This document shows positions 23,501-36,350 of a stretch of DNA of 64,000 nt, piece after piece. The stretch comes from Sequoia sempervirens (lineage: Eukaryota > Streptophyta > Pinopsida > Cupressales > Cupressaceae), in assembly GCA_007258455.2 (NCBI GenBank), contig VDFB02270651.1, positions 495,707,370 through 495,771,369 on the forward strand. Reading direction: 5' to 3'. Below the pieces are notes generated by a model, which searched no databases, was not told the origin of the DNA, and saw nothing but the letters and a program-made list of their open reading frames with translations. Position numbers and translations under genes: made by a program. The first letter of the stretch is position 1; the number at the start of each line of letters is the position of its first letter.

Positions 23501-25358
23501 ACCCACTTGCTATCAAAACAAAAAATTGGAAACCATTGTTATACATCCAATTTCTTCACAGCTAGGTTTTAATACTCTAGCTTTAGGGAAAAGTTGTCTC
23601 TAGTCAATTCCTTACTCCATAGATATGCTAGAATAGTGTGATAAAATTCTTCCATCTTTCCATGAATGTAAATCCTTATGTCTTCGGTTGGAAAAACTCA
23701 ATACGGAACATGTGAAAACGCACGAAGCAGGTTGTCTTCAATAGATTTTGTAGGGTACTTCTTAAATGGTTGTGGCTTCTCAGTTACTTCTATAACCCTC
23801 GATATAACCATGAATTCAAATTGTGTTTTTAACAAACTTTCTGAAAACTAGGGTAAAACTAAGATTGTAAATACCTTTTCTTCTATTTGTCGAACTAGGG
23901 TTTTAATGCATTGAATCTCAAATCATTTTGATCACCTTAAATAATTTCTTCACTACTCCTCTCCTTCTCAATGTTCATTATGAATGAATTTTCCTAAGTG
24001 GTTTCACTTATAACCCTTGGAACTTGACCTAATTTCACATCGAAAGCCTCAAACAATAAAGTTGGTAAACCTTTGTCTGTATGCACAATCAACTTCTGAT
24101 GCTTCACAAACTTCCACATTGACATATTTTCTCTCGTAATCTTCACCAATAGATCAAGCATGTCGATCTTCATCTTATATCTTCGTGTTGAGGTACTGAC
24201 ACCATTTCTTTGGTGGGGGAAATAAGATGTTCATTAAAGCCCCCACTGAGCCAAAGCTCTCAACTTAGTTTTCAAAGGAAACATCTGCACTAGATGGTGG
24301 TGTAGATTCATCCTTGACTTATGTCTCTTCCTTCTTTCTCCAAATATTTTCCATCTCCTTCTTTGTTTCTACTGGATCAACCATTTTTGTTGTTTCATTC
24401 CTCTTTACCAAATTATCCTTCCTCATAATTATGCTTCTACAAAACTTAGCAATGTGTCTAGGCCTATTTCAATTGTAACAAATGATATTCCTTTGACAAG
24501 TATTCCTTCCATTCATTTTAGATCTGCATTGATTATATTTATGCCCAAATCCATAACATGTATAACAATAGTCTTTGAAATATTGAACTATTCTATCATT
24601 GTTATAGCCATTCATTATTTGACTTATGCATTCACTAGCTCTATGACAAATTTATTGCATGTAAAACATTGCCCACTAAAGGATGGAACATTCTAATTCA
24701 TTATGCTTCTACATTCCATTGACTTATGTCCAAATTTATTGCAAGAATAAGAAAAACCATTAAAATATGGGTACCTTTGTGCATTTGGTTGTTCGAACGA
24801 TGGTCTTCTAGCTTCATTCCTTTGATTCTAGATTTGTTTTCCATTGTTTTTCTTCTCTTCAATCTTCTTTTTAGTATTCGATGTATGATTTGACTTTGAA
24901 CTTTCTCCTATCTCAAGCCCTAATCCACTTTGTCTTTAGAGCCTTTTTGTTTTGTAATCATCTCATCAAGCTTGGTAGCACTCATCTTGAATTTGTCTTC
25001 ATGACTCCTTGATTTCTTCATATCTAATCTCAAATTCACAACTTCTTGTTCAAGCCTTGTGCATTCCTCATATTTACTTTTCACCATTGCATTCAAACAT
25101 CCTTAGTTATTTTATTTTCTTCAACTTGCACTTTCAAACTAGTGATAGTTTCATATGCTTGCTTTGATTTTTCACTGACTTCCTTATGCCTTTCTCTAAA
25201 CTTCTTGATTTTCTCTCTCAATTTTTTGATGCATTCATCTGCTTCTTTTACATTTTCTTTTAGATATTTGTTTTCACCTTCAATTCTCTCTAGATCTTCA
25301 AGGAAAACTTTGAGTTCTCCATCTTTGTCAAGCATACAATCTTCTTCTATGACCAACC
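23501..25358 (-). pseudogene. Element C coiled coil and zinc-knuckle array (Gag-like N-terminal part)
   Basis: 25093-25356 encodes a charged coiled coil (DLERIEGENKYLKENVKEAD, KKLREKIKKFRERHKEVSEK). Further on, between 24436 and 24757, four CCHC knuckles can be read about 30 residues apart: a first with a Cys-to-Ser change (SCNKFGHKSMEC), a second broken by a frameshift (CFTCNKF), an intact third (CYTCYGFGHKYNQC) and a fourth whose second Cys is a stop. Between 24400 and 23500 are shreds including TEDIRIYIHGKMEEFYHTIL and LSKELTRDNF-like text. Nucleic-acid binding is likely for the knuckles. It is not certain that this and the downstream part belong to one protein. Confidence 0.55.
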
Positions 25359-25364
25359 CACCTT

Positions 25365-26395
25365 AGGTATGGTAATCTTACCTCTAAGGTTGGGACCCGC
25401 TACCATACCCACCTTGGTGTATGTCATTCCAAGACCATTACCCTATAATATTCTCTTGGGAAGCCCATGGTTTCATTCTTTTGGAGTAGTCACTTCTACC
25501 TTGCATCATTATGTGAAATTTATTGCTAATAACAAGGTAATCACAATCAAGGATGACCTTGATGTTATACACATGTGAAATGGAAGTTGCTGGTCAAACC
25601 TTGGTTTCTCCTACTCTTAAAAATATTATTCCTTCATTATCTTCTAATTCATTGACATCTACTCCAGTAGTTCCTATTACAAAGGCTACTCTTGAGACAG
25701 ATGTCCCCAAGAAGATCACCCTAAAGTAGAGAGTCCTAAGTTTACCCTTTTTACTTCTTTTGAATCAAATACATGTCTTGGTGATGATTGGGGATCCTTG
25801 AACTTTATCAAATCATATATTGGGAAGTATAAAGTAGATCCTATCCACCTATACATTCCAACAATTTGATTCGTCTCTAATACGAAAGATGATTATCCTT
25901 CTGTTAAAAAGGATAATCATGTTTCTACTAGGGAGGATGGTGTTTGTACTTCCGCTAAGAAGGATGATTATGTTCTTTTGAATAAGTGTGATACTTACAA
26001 CATGGATTACGCTCTTTACACTGATCCCCCTTCTTTTCAGGAATTACAATCACGTTATGGTCCAAATTTCAATATCTTTTCTAAATTTTGTTACAGAGGT
26101 AAAGGTTGTGGGTGTAATGAAAAATTTATTAAAGTACCCTTAGAGGCTGATCCACATGAATTTAAGATTGGACTTGGATACCACCCCACGAAGTCTGAGG
26201 TGAAAACATGGTTGAATGTCAACATGATCTCCACCGAATCTCCTCTTAAATTGATTCATCCTTGAATATGTTAAAAGTAAAGTAGACTCTAAGGAAGTTC
26301 CTCTAGATGTTTTCTCTTCAAATGAAGTGCTAGAAGAATTCTTAGGTTCCTACTCTAGTTTACCTTCTCATCACCGTAAATGATGATTCTCGTAT
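25365..26395 (+). pseudogene. Element B protease C-terminal half and linker
   Basis: LPLRLGPATIPTLVYVIPRP, YNILLGSPWFHSFGVVTSTL and HHYVKF match the second half of Tat proteases; the catalytic D-[ST]-G half is missing. The linker has a repeated Lys-Asp-Asp-Tyr motif (25890-25980) and a conserved glycine block at about 26085-26200 (GKGCGCNEKF, FKIGLGYHPTKSE). It is interrupted by stops near 25578, 25868 and 26265. Confidence 0.75.
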
Positions 26396-27790
26396 TGTTT
26401 GAATAAACATGCATATTTTGGAGAACCCACCATGAGTGTTGATGAGAAGGCTTCTTTATCTAATATGGATAATAGTACTCCTATACCTCATCCTAAAGAC
26501 CGTAGTGCTCTCCTTAAAGGGGATACTTCTGATGTTCTCATGGATCCTAAATATTTTGAGAAAGTGATTAATATTGGAAAATGTCTCTATTCAAAAGAAT
26601 CTAAACAACATGCTATTTTATTACATTCTCATCGCAATATCTTCACTTGGCCATATGAGGACATGCCCAATATTGATGAATCCATGGTAGTTCACAATAT
26701 CATCTTATGTCCTAATGCCAAGCCTATTAAACAAAATATCCACAAGATGAATCCCAAGGTCGCTTTATTAGTCAAGATTGAGATAGAAAAGCTTCAAAAG
26801 ATAGTTTTATCTGTCCCATTGACTATTCACCTTGTATATTGAATATAGTCATCGCTAGTAAACTTGATGGCTATATTCTCATTTGTATAGAATTTTGTGA
26901 TCTTAATAAGGCTTCTCTTAAGGATGATTTTCCATTACCTAATATTGATATGATTGTGAACTTGATTGTAGGCCATGCCTTATTATCCTTTATGGATGGC
27001 TTCTCAAGCTATAATCAAATTTATATTAACCTCGAAGATAAGTATAAGGCAACCTTCACTACCCTTTTGGGTACCTTTTGTTATGTAGTCATGCCATTTG
27101 GATTAAAGAATACTGGAGAAACTTACGAACGGGCAATGACTCTCATCTTTCATGATTTTATTCACAAAATACTAGAAGATTATGTCAATGACATCTTGGC
27201 TAAGTCCACAACACGCTAAGATCACATCAAAAACCTTTGTCTTCTCTTGGAGAGGCTTCAATTATATAAGATGAGACTAAATCCTCTTAAGTGCATCTTT
27301 GGTGTTGATGTCGACAAGATTTTAGGATTTATTGTCTCTCATCGAGGAATTGAGGTCGACATGAATAAGATCGATGCAATTGTTTACATGCCTCCACCTA
27401 AAAACATCTCTCAACTATGTAGTTCACAAGAGAATATTTAGGAGATTCGTAGATTTGTATCTCAATTGGTTGATTGTACCCTTCCCTTCACATGATTATT
27501 GAAGAAAGAAGTCCATTTTTTATGGGATGATGAATGTGACAAAGCTTTTGAGTCTATCAAAAGTTATTTGGCTAATCCTCCTATCTTGATGCTGGCTATG
27601 CAGGATATACCCTTTATACTTTATATTTTTGCATCACCTCATGCCTTAGCAAATTTGTTAGCTCAACATGATGATGATGGTAAAGAAAGAGCAATATATT
27701 ACATTAGTCGTATTCTAGTTGATTATGAAACTCAATATTCTTCCATGGAGAAACAATATCTCGCTCTTGTTTTTGTAATGCAAAATTTAT
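26396..27790 (+). pseudogene. Element B reverse transcriptase and first RNase H
   Basis: Pre-RT text HRNIFTWPYEDMPNIDESMV is followed by RT: LNKASLKDDFPLPNIDMIV, FMDGFSSYNQIYI, VMPFGLKNTGETYERAM. The active box is YVND, so the first catalytic Asp is Asn. The connection (GFIVSHRGIEVD) and RNase H (AFESIKSYLANPPILM, AIYYISRILVDYETQYSSME) follow. Stops and frame changes occur near 26840, 27218, 27440 and 27495. The lost RT Asp makes the copy inactive. Confidence 0.87.
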
Positions 27791-28430
27791 GACATTATCT
27801 TCTCCATGCCAAAATCCACGTGATTGTAAAATGTGATCTCCTTAAACATTTATTCACTAGAACTAACCTTTTGGGAAGGTTAGTGAAATGGGTAATGTTA
27901 CTCTCTAAGTTTGACATTAATTTTGTAACTCAGAGAGAAATTAAAGGACGAGCTATTATCGATCAATTGGTAGAAGCTCCCTCATATCACTCCTTTCCTA
28001 ATTTAGATTTATTTTCGGATGAAAATCTATTTGCATTGGATCATGAACCTATGTGGGAAATGTATTTCGATGGATCGAGATATCAAATCGTCTTTGGGGC
28101 AGGTGTAATTTTAATCTCATCCAAAGGGAAGTCGGTTCCTCTATCTTTTCAATTAGAATTTCATTGTACTAATAACATTATTGAGTACGAAGCCCTTATT
28201 GTCGGCTTGCATTCCATGATAGAATTGAATATTAAGCATATCCCCATTCATGGTGATTCTAATCTTATTGTAAATCAAACCACATGACCATATCAAGCTA
28301 AGTAAGGAAATCTATCTCAATATTGGGATTTGTTTTTATCCTTGCTTGATTGATTCTCTTCTTTTACCATAAACAGTGTTCCTAGGAGAGAAAATCACAA
28401 TACAGATGCAATGGCAAGTGCAACCTCCCT
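27791..28430 (+). pseudogene. Element B second (archaeal-type) RNase H
   Basis: After the end of the gypsy RNase H (HLFTRTNLLGRLVKWVMLLS) the archaeal-type domain spans about 28051-28430: MWEMYFDGSR, FHCTNNIIEYEAL, IHGDSNLIVNQ and, after stops, RRENHNTDAMASA. All four acidic positions (D, E, D, D) can be seen. It lies between RNase H and integrase, as expected for Tat elements. Stops at 28288 and shortly after break it. Confidence 0.85.
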
Positions 28431-29808
28431 TGTACCCCCATACAATGGTATAGAAGAGTACCACTTCATGGTTCATATTCTCCGCTCTCCTACTATCTCA
28501 GATCAACTTGAACCTAACAGTCTCTTGTGCGCTCATGTAGACATAGGGGAATGGTATTCTCACATCTATAATTATATGAAGATTGGAAACTTTCCCAATG
28601 ATGTGACTAAAAATACTCATGTTTGGATACAAAAGCTTTCAACTTGATATGTTATCCTATCTAATATTCTTTATCGAAAATCTTATAATGGTCTTCTCCT
28701 TTGAAGTCTCACTAAGGCTAAAATAGCCCTTTCCCTTCTAGAAGTTCATTCAAGCTCTGGAGGTAGACATTTTAGTGGTAAATCCTTAGTGTGTAAATTT
28801 ATTCATATGGGATATTATTGCCAAAAAATAGAGAAAGACTATTTTTCCTTTGTCAAGAAATGCCCTCAATGTCAACAACACAACAATCTCATCTAAGCTC
28901 CCACACAAGAACTTAAAAATGATACCTCTCCTTGGCCATTTGTAAAATGGGGGTTGGATATGATAAAAAAAATATCACCTCCTTCTAAGGGACATACCTT
29001 CATTATCATAGCTACTGATTATTTTACAAAGTGGGTCAAATATATTCCACTTCAATCCACTAATGTTGAAGTGATCTATGACTTTCTTTTGAACAATATC
29101 ATTGCTCACTTTGGGTTGCCTTCTACCTTTGTTTTTGACAATGGTACTTCATTTAAGAATAAGGAGGTGAAGTAATTCTTGAAAAAATTTCACATTCAAC
29201 ATCAATTTTCTACACCTTACTATCCTCAATCTAATGGAAAAGCAAAAGCTTCTAATAAAATTCTTAAGATAATTCTTTGAAAAATAGTCAATAAACACAG
29301 TAAATACTGGCATACTCAATTGACTTATGCCTTATGGGTCTATCACAAGAGCATTCGTACGGCTACTAGCACAACCCCGTACAACCTCGTGTATGGTGCC
29401 AAGGCTATCATACCTTTAGAGTTGGAAATTCCATCTCTACGAGTTTCCATTAAAGGGTTAACTAATTATGACACTTACCGTGCTGAGCATCTAAACTAGC
29501 TTGAGTTGCTTGATGAGCATCGATTACAAGCCCTCAACCATCTTCAAGCTTATCAAAAATATATTTCTAAACATTATAATCTAAGTGTTCTTTCTCGTGC
29601 CTTCAAGGTGGGTGATCTCGTTCTCTATGAGGACTAGCGAAATGTAAATGCACTACCTAATCAAAAGGGAAATTTCAACCCTAATTGGTTAGGTCCTTAC
29701 ATAATTATCTCCTTGTATGGTTTTGGTGCATATGGATTGTCATCTATGGATGGTACTCCTCTAAAAGAACCGATCAATGCAATGCATCTTTGTCAATACT
29801 ATGCATGA
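28431..29808 (+). pseudogene. Element B integrase
   Basis: HHCC finger (EVHSSSGGRHFSGKS ... CPQCQQH), core with FVKWGLDMIKKISPPSKGHT, ATDYFTKWVKYIPLQ (first Asp), FVFDNGTSFKNKE (second Asp), and SNGKAKASNK where Lys replaces the catalytic Glu. The C-terminal domain (HYNLSVLSRAFKVGDLVLYE, NWLGPYIIIS) ends at CQYYA*. Stops are scattered at 28645, 28702, 28896, 29173, 29278, 29500 and 29637. Confidence 0.87.
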
Positions 29809-30300
29809 AGTCTATGTGGTATGCACATGATGCTCATCCCTCTTCAGGGACCATAGTATGTTATGATATGACATTTCTTCAATAACACATTATATTTTTA
29901 ATTTGCGTTATGATGTAAACATATGTATGTAGTTGATTTATTTAATTAAGAATTATATATACATGTGTTTTATTTCTATGCTATGTATCCATACATTGTG
30001 TTGATTAATTATTTTATCCATACATTATTATCATTGTATTTAATTAAGCATACAAATAATATGTGTTTATTAAATCATGATAGTGTCTAATCTAAACATA
30101 TATCTATCACATAATCATACATAAAGAAACATACAAATAAAGAACACATCATGATGTCGATCTAATATATTGTATACACACACACATATATATAAAATAA
30201 TGTCATGTATATGTATCACACCATTGTGGCCAAAATATGTCGATCTAAAATTTGTATGTGAATTTATACATCCAAAAATGCTATACACTACTGATATAGT
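29809..30300. other. AT-rich noncoding DNA
   Basis: Follows the end of element B integrase; expected place of its 3' UTR/LTR, but no TG end, polypurine tract or match elsewhere in the window was found. Confidence 0.5.
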
Positions 30301-32358
30301 ACATAAAAATGGGTCTCTAGCTCCCGGGTGCATGGCTCTTTGATCCCTCTAGTGCTGGAAATGGTGGAGGAGGTTGTTGGATGGGTGCATCTGAATGAGA
30401 GTGGTGGGATCATGACATAGACATGCTCTATGACTACAATCCTCGTATCTCCCCTCACAACTCTACTACCTACTCCCATAGCGACACGACACACTCTGTC
30501 AACGAAACCTCCCACTCTTGGGCTTGCCACAACTCATCTTTGAGTTGCTACACTTGAGGGTGTTGAAGGTTAGTGGGTGCTATCCTAGAAGCCTCTCAAG
30601 GTCATCAACCTAGCTCTGTAATATGTCACATGCCACCTCGACACTCTCAACCCATATCATGACTTGATCTCTCTCAATGAGAGCACAAAGGAGATCCACA
30701 CCCCTTTGGTCCCTCTATCCAATCATAGAAATATGCTTAGTAGTTTGTTGGACTACCTCCATTGATGTTTCCTCATAGGCCATCCTCAAAAAAACTATAG
30801 GCTTGAATAATGGGGTGTGATGCCCTATTTTGCATGGTCTATACACATCGAAAACTAACCCCTGAACTTGAATGATTAGGACCACCTCTGAGATACACTA
30901 GCTGGAGAAATCGAGCCACTTCTGTGTGAACACTACAACCACAAAGATAGTAGCTGATATCAATACCATATTATTAGGATATATATATATATATATATAT
31001 ATGAAAGTAAAATGAAGTAATTGAAATGAAATAACATGTACCAAACTTGTACCTGGGTCCCCAACTTTCTAATGTGGGTCTAAAGGTGGAGCATCACTGT
31101 TAAAAGTGATGCTCAACCTTGTAGCCACTATTGAAGGAGGTATGACTGATTGGATGCCAAGTGGTGCCATTGAGATAATTGGAGTGCATACTGATGATGC
31201 CACGTATTACCACCGCCTTGACCTCTCCTCTGCTCTGCCTTCCACCGCCTCATCCTCCTCATCGCTACTCCTCAGTGCCTCACCCTCGAACCCTTGTGCA
31301 CCAACATTGTTTGCGGGGGAACCTATTGGGAAAATTAGGGTGGGAATTTCTATGTTGACGTCATTGGTCGCCAGTGCCTCGGGTTGGTCCTCATCTAAAC
31401 CATTGTTGCCATTGAGTGCGACATTGATGATAGTTGGATGGGGAAGTCTCTTGCTCTTTCCATGCTCTCATGTGACCACATATACATTAGAGCCACTGAA
31501 GGGATAGCCTACACCTGGTTGAATTATCAAGTGACTCTATGCTAGTAGTATGGTATAATAATATGATATCTTTGCCCAACTAGGAGTCAATCTCATTGCA
31601 TCCTTCGTAGCTGCCTCTTGTTGGACAACCAGACCCCCATCCACCTATATGGCAGCCACCTAATATCCTCACTCTACAGAACATGAATCCTCTACCACCA
31701 AAATAACAAATAATTGTACCACTAGTAACATATTAATGGGTACACATGCGTTTGAGGAAAACTATGTGTTAGGCCTTGGGGATACCCTACTGATCGTGTG
31801 CACCAGAGATTCTCAAATACCCACACATGAAGAAGCATGTAGGTGGTGATGCTATAGTAATCATAGTGCACATATTGCCTAAGGTCATGGTATTAATGGG
31901 CCAGCATGTTCTAACCCCAAGCAAATACGGTCTTGTGTTCCTCCATCTCCCAGATGCGATGGATGAGGCCCACATGTAGGTGCAAGCCTCACCCATCTAT
32001 TGTGACATGCAATACTACCATCACGATCATCACACAATGTACCAAAGGCATCACCACATGACCCTACTCAAGCCACCACATGTAAATGTGGCTAGTCGTG
32101 TCCTCTATGATCACATGCCTGAGGCAATACTATTGCATTGCTTGCACATCCTAGATCATTCGACCCTCCTTGTAGGCCACCCACTCTCCACAGATGGGTA
32201 GGTGAAGGATGCGATAGAAATCCTCTAGGGTCACTATCCCCTCCCTAGTAGGGAGATGGAAAGAGGTGTTTGCATCCCACCTCTCCATAAGCATCATTAG
32301 CATGGGTGGGTGAAAATGAATCTCTGACATGTTGTAGACCTACCATAGCTCGACTCGT
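30301..32358 (-). pseudogene. Plant mobile domain (PMD/MAIN-like) gene relic, main part
   Basis: From 32358 leftward: MSEIHFHPPMLMMLMERWDA, NTSFHLPTREGIVTLEDFYR and ILHLPICGEWVAYKEG match the opening of the plant mobile domain (PF10536), whose hallmark is a Glu-Arg-Trp, a T-x-x-F-H-L-P and a T-L-E-D. Downstream text (IHRIWEMEEHKTVFAWG, YHDLRQYVHYDYYSITTYML) fits the rest of such a domain, followed by a low-complexity tail to about 30300. Several stops are present. PMD proteins act in silencing or are carried by transposons; which applies here is not visible. The gene is split by element D at 32359. Confidence 0.7.
30979..31002. repeat. (TA)n microsatellite
   Basis: About 12 TA dinucleotides within the PMD relic. 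Confidence 0.9.
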
Positions 32359-33743
32359 TGTAGTGTGAGAAAATGTACTCCTTTACATTTTCACACTATG
32401 TTTGCATCCCCTTAATTAATTGGACTTAATTAAGCCTCTAATTGACCCAATTATGCATTTAAAATCCAAATTAATTTCATTTTCCGAAACAGGAACCTAT
32501 ATTAAATAAGCAAACATCAAATTACACATCTTGGAAAATGTGTGTCTTAGGTTTAGGGCCTAGGACCCATTCACCCAAGGGAGAATGGGTCCTCCTTAAG
32601 TTTAGGACCCCATTTTTTAATATTTTTGGAGGTATTTTTATGATTCAAATTCAAATTGCAATTGTCGACCTTTGATGTTTAATTGTCGGGAAATTGGAAA
32701 ATTACCAATAAATACAAGGTCTTTTTATCATTTCAAATCCTATAATTTTTATGAGAGAATTCCTATAGCAAATATTATTGTCAAGATCATTTCAGAGCCA
32801 ATTTATTAGTCTTCTACATCAACAATTAAGATCAAGGACATCAAGTCAAAGTTATTTGCATTCATGCATGCTTATGGAGCTAACTTTGTGATGTAGGTTT
32901 CAAACATTCAAGCATCAAATCAAGTATCTAATCAAGCTATTTCATGCCAGATCTAATCCTTGGAGAGATGTGTTAGACTTCAGTCCTCTAAGGGCAACCA
33001 TTAAAGGGTTTGGTGACTTGCAACAAGCTAGTGTTCATTCATCATTCCTTCCTTTCATTATTTTCAAGGTTTAATTACCAAAATGGGGTTTGACCAAGGA
33101 AAAATCCTATTCACCAAAAACAAAAAAAATTCCTCTTTTTGTGTGTTTGCAAATTTACAAGTGAAGAAAGATTGAAGATTGATCAAAAGTGCAGTTTTAC
33201 AAAGCTATCAAAGTTGTCATCAAAGTTGTCAAGACACAGAATCTTACTCGCATAATTTATTTCCAACTTTCCGACAATGAGATTTGGAGAAATTAGGAGT
33301 GTAGATCTAGGAGCAGAGGACTGTGAAATCAGATTTTGGGCCCTTGTAGCAAGATCCATTCACCCTAGGGTGAATCTTTCCTAGAAGGACACTCAACAAC
33401 TTTTGGTGACAAGTGTATGGTGTCTTACCCTTCTCAAATCTACCAAAAGTTTGTTGTTTCTGATTATCATGTTATGGTTTAAATTGATGATTCAAGTTTC
33501 ACATTGCATAATTGAATTCATTTAGTATTTTTAGTTTTTCTCCCAAAAGTGCATTTTACGCATATTTACTCCGTCTTGTCATAAGGAAAAACAACAAAAG
33601 ATCTCTAATAGAGTTGACTCGCCTGAGGGTTGAAAGTCAATCCTACCTCTGGGGATCTCTTTTTCCTAATGAAACAAGAAAGATAGGTGCATCATATATC
33701 CAATCATCTCATTTTGATAAAAACCTATTTTTTCAATGTTTCA
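32359..33743 (+). repeat. Element D 5' LTR
   Basis: Begins TGTAGTGTGAGAAAATG and ends CAATGTTTCA, 1385 bp. It aligns along its length with 37949-39281, with numerous substitutions and small indels, so insertion is old. Confidence 0.88.
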
Positions 33744-34600
33744 TTTTGGTGAACTCGACATTCATGCACTATAAGCTTTCTAATTTGGAGGTCATTAAAA
33801 CCCTAGATCTAGGATTTACATTAGTTTGCATTGAAATTACATTAATTTGCATTCTATTTAGGGTTGTCAAAATTGCATTAATTTACATCTCATTTAGGGT
33901 TTAAATTTGCATTTTGAATTGTTTAAAATATGAAAAATCCAAAAAATTGCATGTATATTACATTGATTTTGCATAGTAGTTGCATATTAGTGTATTTTCA
34001 ATCATTTACATCATCAAATTTAGTTGAAACTGCATCAAAAAAGTGTCAGTTTGTTTATCATTTTTCACTAATTTCATTTGCATTAGGACACTTAAATTTG
34101 GAAAATTCTTTCACTGAAACCATAGTTTGCAACCTGAAATTGGAAATTGAAACATTAAGCAAGAAATTCAAACTTTGATTTTTCAGATCCTTGACTTAGG
34201 ACTCATTCTCCCCAGGTTGAATAAGTCCCTATACATGTGTCTTTTCAAAATTTTGTGCATCAATTTATCTCTATTTTCTTTGTTTTCTTCTGCTGTTAAA
34301 TCAGTTTCAGTTTCAGAAAATAGAAAATTATATACTTTCTCCCATTAAGTTCAATTGGCCAAATTAAGTGCATTGTTTGAAATCAAAATTGGCATTAAAA
34401 GACATCATTTTAAGGTTTTTTCATAGCATAATCAGTAAATTATCTTGTTTCAAATCTAAAAATTACAAAATATTTTTACATGCTTGCATTGTGATTTATA
34501 CTTTTGGATGTTCATTGCATTTACATAGTGCCCTTTCTCCATTTTGGGTGCACTTAGGTTTGGTGAAACTTGTATGAGCTTCACAACCTAGTGTCCTATT
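33744..34600 (+). other. Element D leader
   Basis: Noncoding; begins TTTTGGTGAACTCGACA, a weak PBS candidate. A ~38-bp partial duplication built on ATTAATTTGCAT...TTTAGGGTT lies at about 33842-33911. No gag N-terminal half is recognisable. Confidence 0.4.
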
Positions 34601-36350
34601 ACCAATACTCTAGTGAGATGTAGTTTGAGACTCATGCCATCTCGCGCTACAACATCCACTGTGGGTCTTGATTTTTCCAACTCTTTCACTCATAATATTG
34701 ATACTAGTAAGCCCATTATGGACCATAGCCTTGATACCACTAAGCCTTTACCTTTGAACTATAATGCCAATGACTTTTGTCATTATCATTGACAAGATGG
34801 ACATGATACAAAGCAATGTAAGCATCTTAAACATATTGTGCAAGACCTCAATGATTCTAATCACATCCATATTGGTGGTGTTAATGATCAAGGAAACAAG
34901 TCTGTTGCCCCACCCAACCAAAATTTGAAAATATTTACCAATCACATGCCAAATCATAATGTCTCTTTTGTGAAAGCTAGTGATGCCAAGAATGATGTGA
35001 TTAATGTTGACAAAATTTAAGATATAAATAGTGACAATATGAGTGATAATGAAGAAGACTTACAAGATATGGTCAACTTCATTGACATTCAACCTCGTAA
35101 GGGCCAAACCAAAATGCCTCTTGACATTGCTTTCTCACAAAATACATAATAAAAAATGCACTCAATGGTCCTCTTTACATCACCGAAAGAAAAAATGACA
35201 AGCCTACCGATGGGATATTAATTGATCCCGTGTGTGTAGAGAATGTGATCACCAAGGAATTTTTATTTGTGCATGAACTTTATCAAGATTCTTATGAACA
35301 ACCAAAAGAATGGATCAAAACACATAATGGGTTTGCTTGCCCTATGATAGGTTCGATCACTCTTCCTTTAAAAGTTGGACCAAAAAAATTGAATGTCTCA
35401 TTCTCCATCATCCTATCATTGGACCAATTATGTGTGAAGCTTGGTTATCCATGGCTACACTCCATGGATGTTGTTTCGTCTGTAGTTCATAAATGCTTAA
35501 AATTTCCATTTGGCAGTGACATCTTTACTGTGCATCATAGTGTCTTTAATCCCGTGTCTTCTCGTGGGAATTTTCCATTGGATTTATTTCAACATGAACC
35601 CATGGAACCTATTAATCCTCACAAGGAATTATTTTTCAAATATTATCAAAAGTTTAAGGAAAAGCGCATAGTAGAATTATCCCTTAGAAACATGCCTCAA
35701 CCCATGATTGAGCCTCCTATCATTGATGAAACCATTATTGAACCAAAAGCTCTTCCAAGTAGCCAAGACCAATCCATGAAAAATCCTCCACCTATTTCAT
35801 ATAAAAGACCAAGAGATAACTATATAAGTCCTATTGTTCCTCCTAAGATTAAACAAGTTTATAAAGCTAAAGCTTAAGTGGTTGAACAACCTTCCATGGT
35901 TCCTTTCGTTCCTCCCTTGCAAGAAGAAAATAAACCTATGGTTGATAAACCCACTCCTACACAATCACAACTTGAAAATCATGTAAGAAGAAATAGAAAT
36001 TCTCAAGAGTGTAGACATAGATTTCACGCTATTGCTCATCAGTTAGAAGAAAAGAACAAAAAAAAAATCAAGATCAAACACCAACTCAAGCAAAGCATGA
36101 TGATTCTCCACCTTTGCCACAACAACATAAAACTTCAATGGACATCATCAGTATGCATCCTATTATTATTAACTTGGATGATGATGATGAGATTGCTAAG
36201 ATTGATGATGAAGTGCATAATGCGCTGAATTTATTGTTTTCCTCTTCCATGAGCTTAGATGATAACAACTGTGATGATCCTCCTATAAAGAGTGACTCAC
36301 CACTTATTGAACTTGGTGATACACTACTAGTATTTTCATTGTCCCTTTAG
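34601..36350 (+). pseudogene. Element D Gag zinc-knuckle and protease-like frame
   Basis: About 34755-34860 gives NDFCHYH*QDGHDTKQC and a following leucine-rich helix, the C-x2-H-x4-GH-x4-C knuckle of Tat Gags, with one stop. After a frame break the reading frame 35230-35877 gives a Tat-type protease domain (GSITLPLKVGPKKLNVSF, VKLGYPWLHSMDVVSS). The position of the catalytic D-[ST]-G appears as ILIDPVCVENVITKEF, D-P-V. A Pro/Lys-rich tail continues across a stop (35875) and a frameshift (~36070) to an acidic end (NLDDDDEIAKIDDEV) and stop at 36348. No RT follows. Confidence 0.7.

Larger units (their letters stand above)
17290..25358 (-). mobile_element. Large Ty3/gypsy-type element C with unusual domain order
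   Basis: Read right to left: coiled coil and CCHC knuckles, an unrecognised Gag-region domain, acidic/Lys-rich linker, second coiled coil, protease, an archaeal-type RNase H, then RT, gypsy RNase H and integrase. Internal length about 8 kb. Its right edge abuts the protease of plus-strand element B at 25358/25365 with no LTR between. Its left edge abuts the 15234-17115 LTR. Every domain has lesions. Confidence 0.75.
25365..29808 (+). mobile_element. Tat-type Ty3/gypsy element B, 5' truncated
   Basis: Starts abruptly inside protease, then RT, gypsy RNase H, archaeal-type RNase H and integrase, ending at CQYYA* (29808). This is the published Tat-lineage order with dual RNase H. No LTR, PBS or gag is attached on the left, where element C begins; no clear LTR was recognised on the right. 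Many stops are present. Confidence 0.85.
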
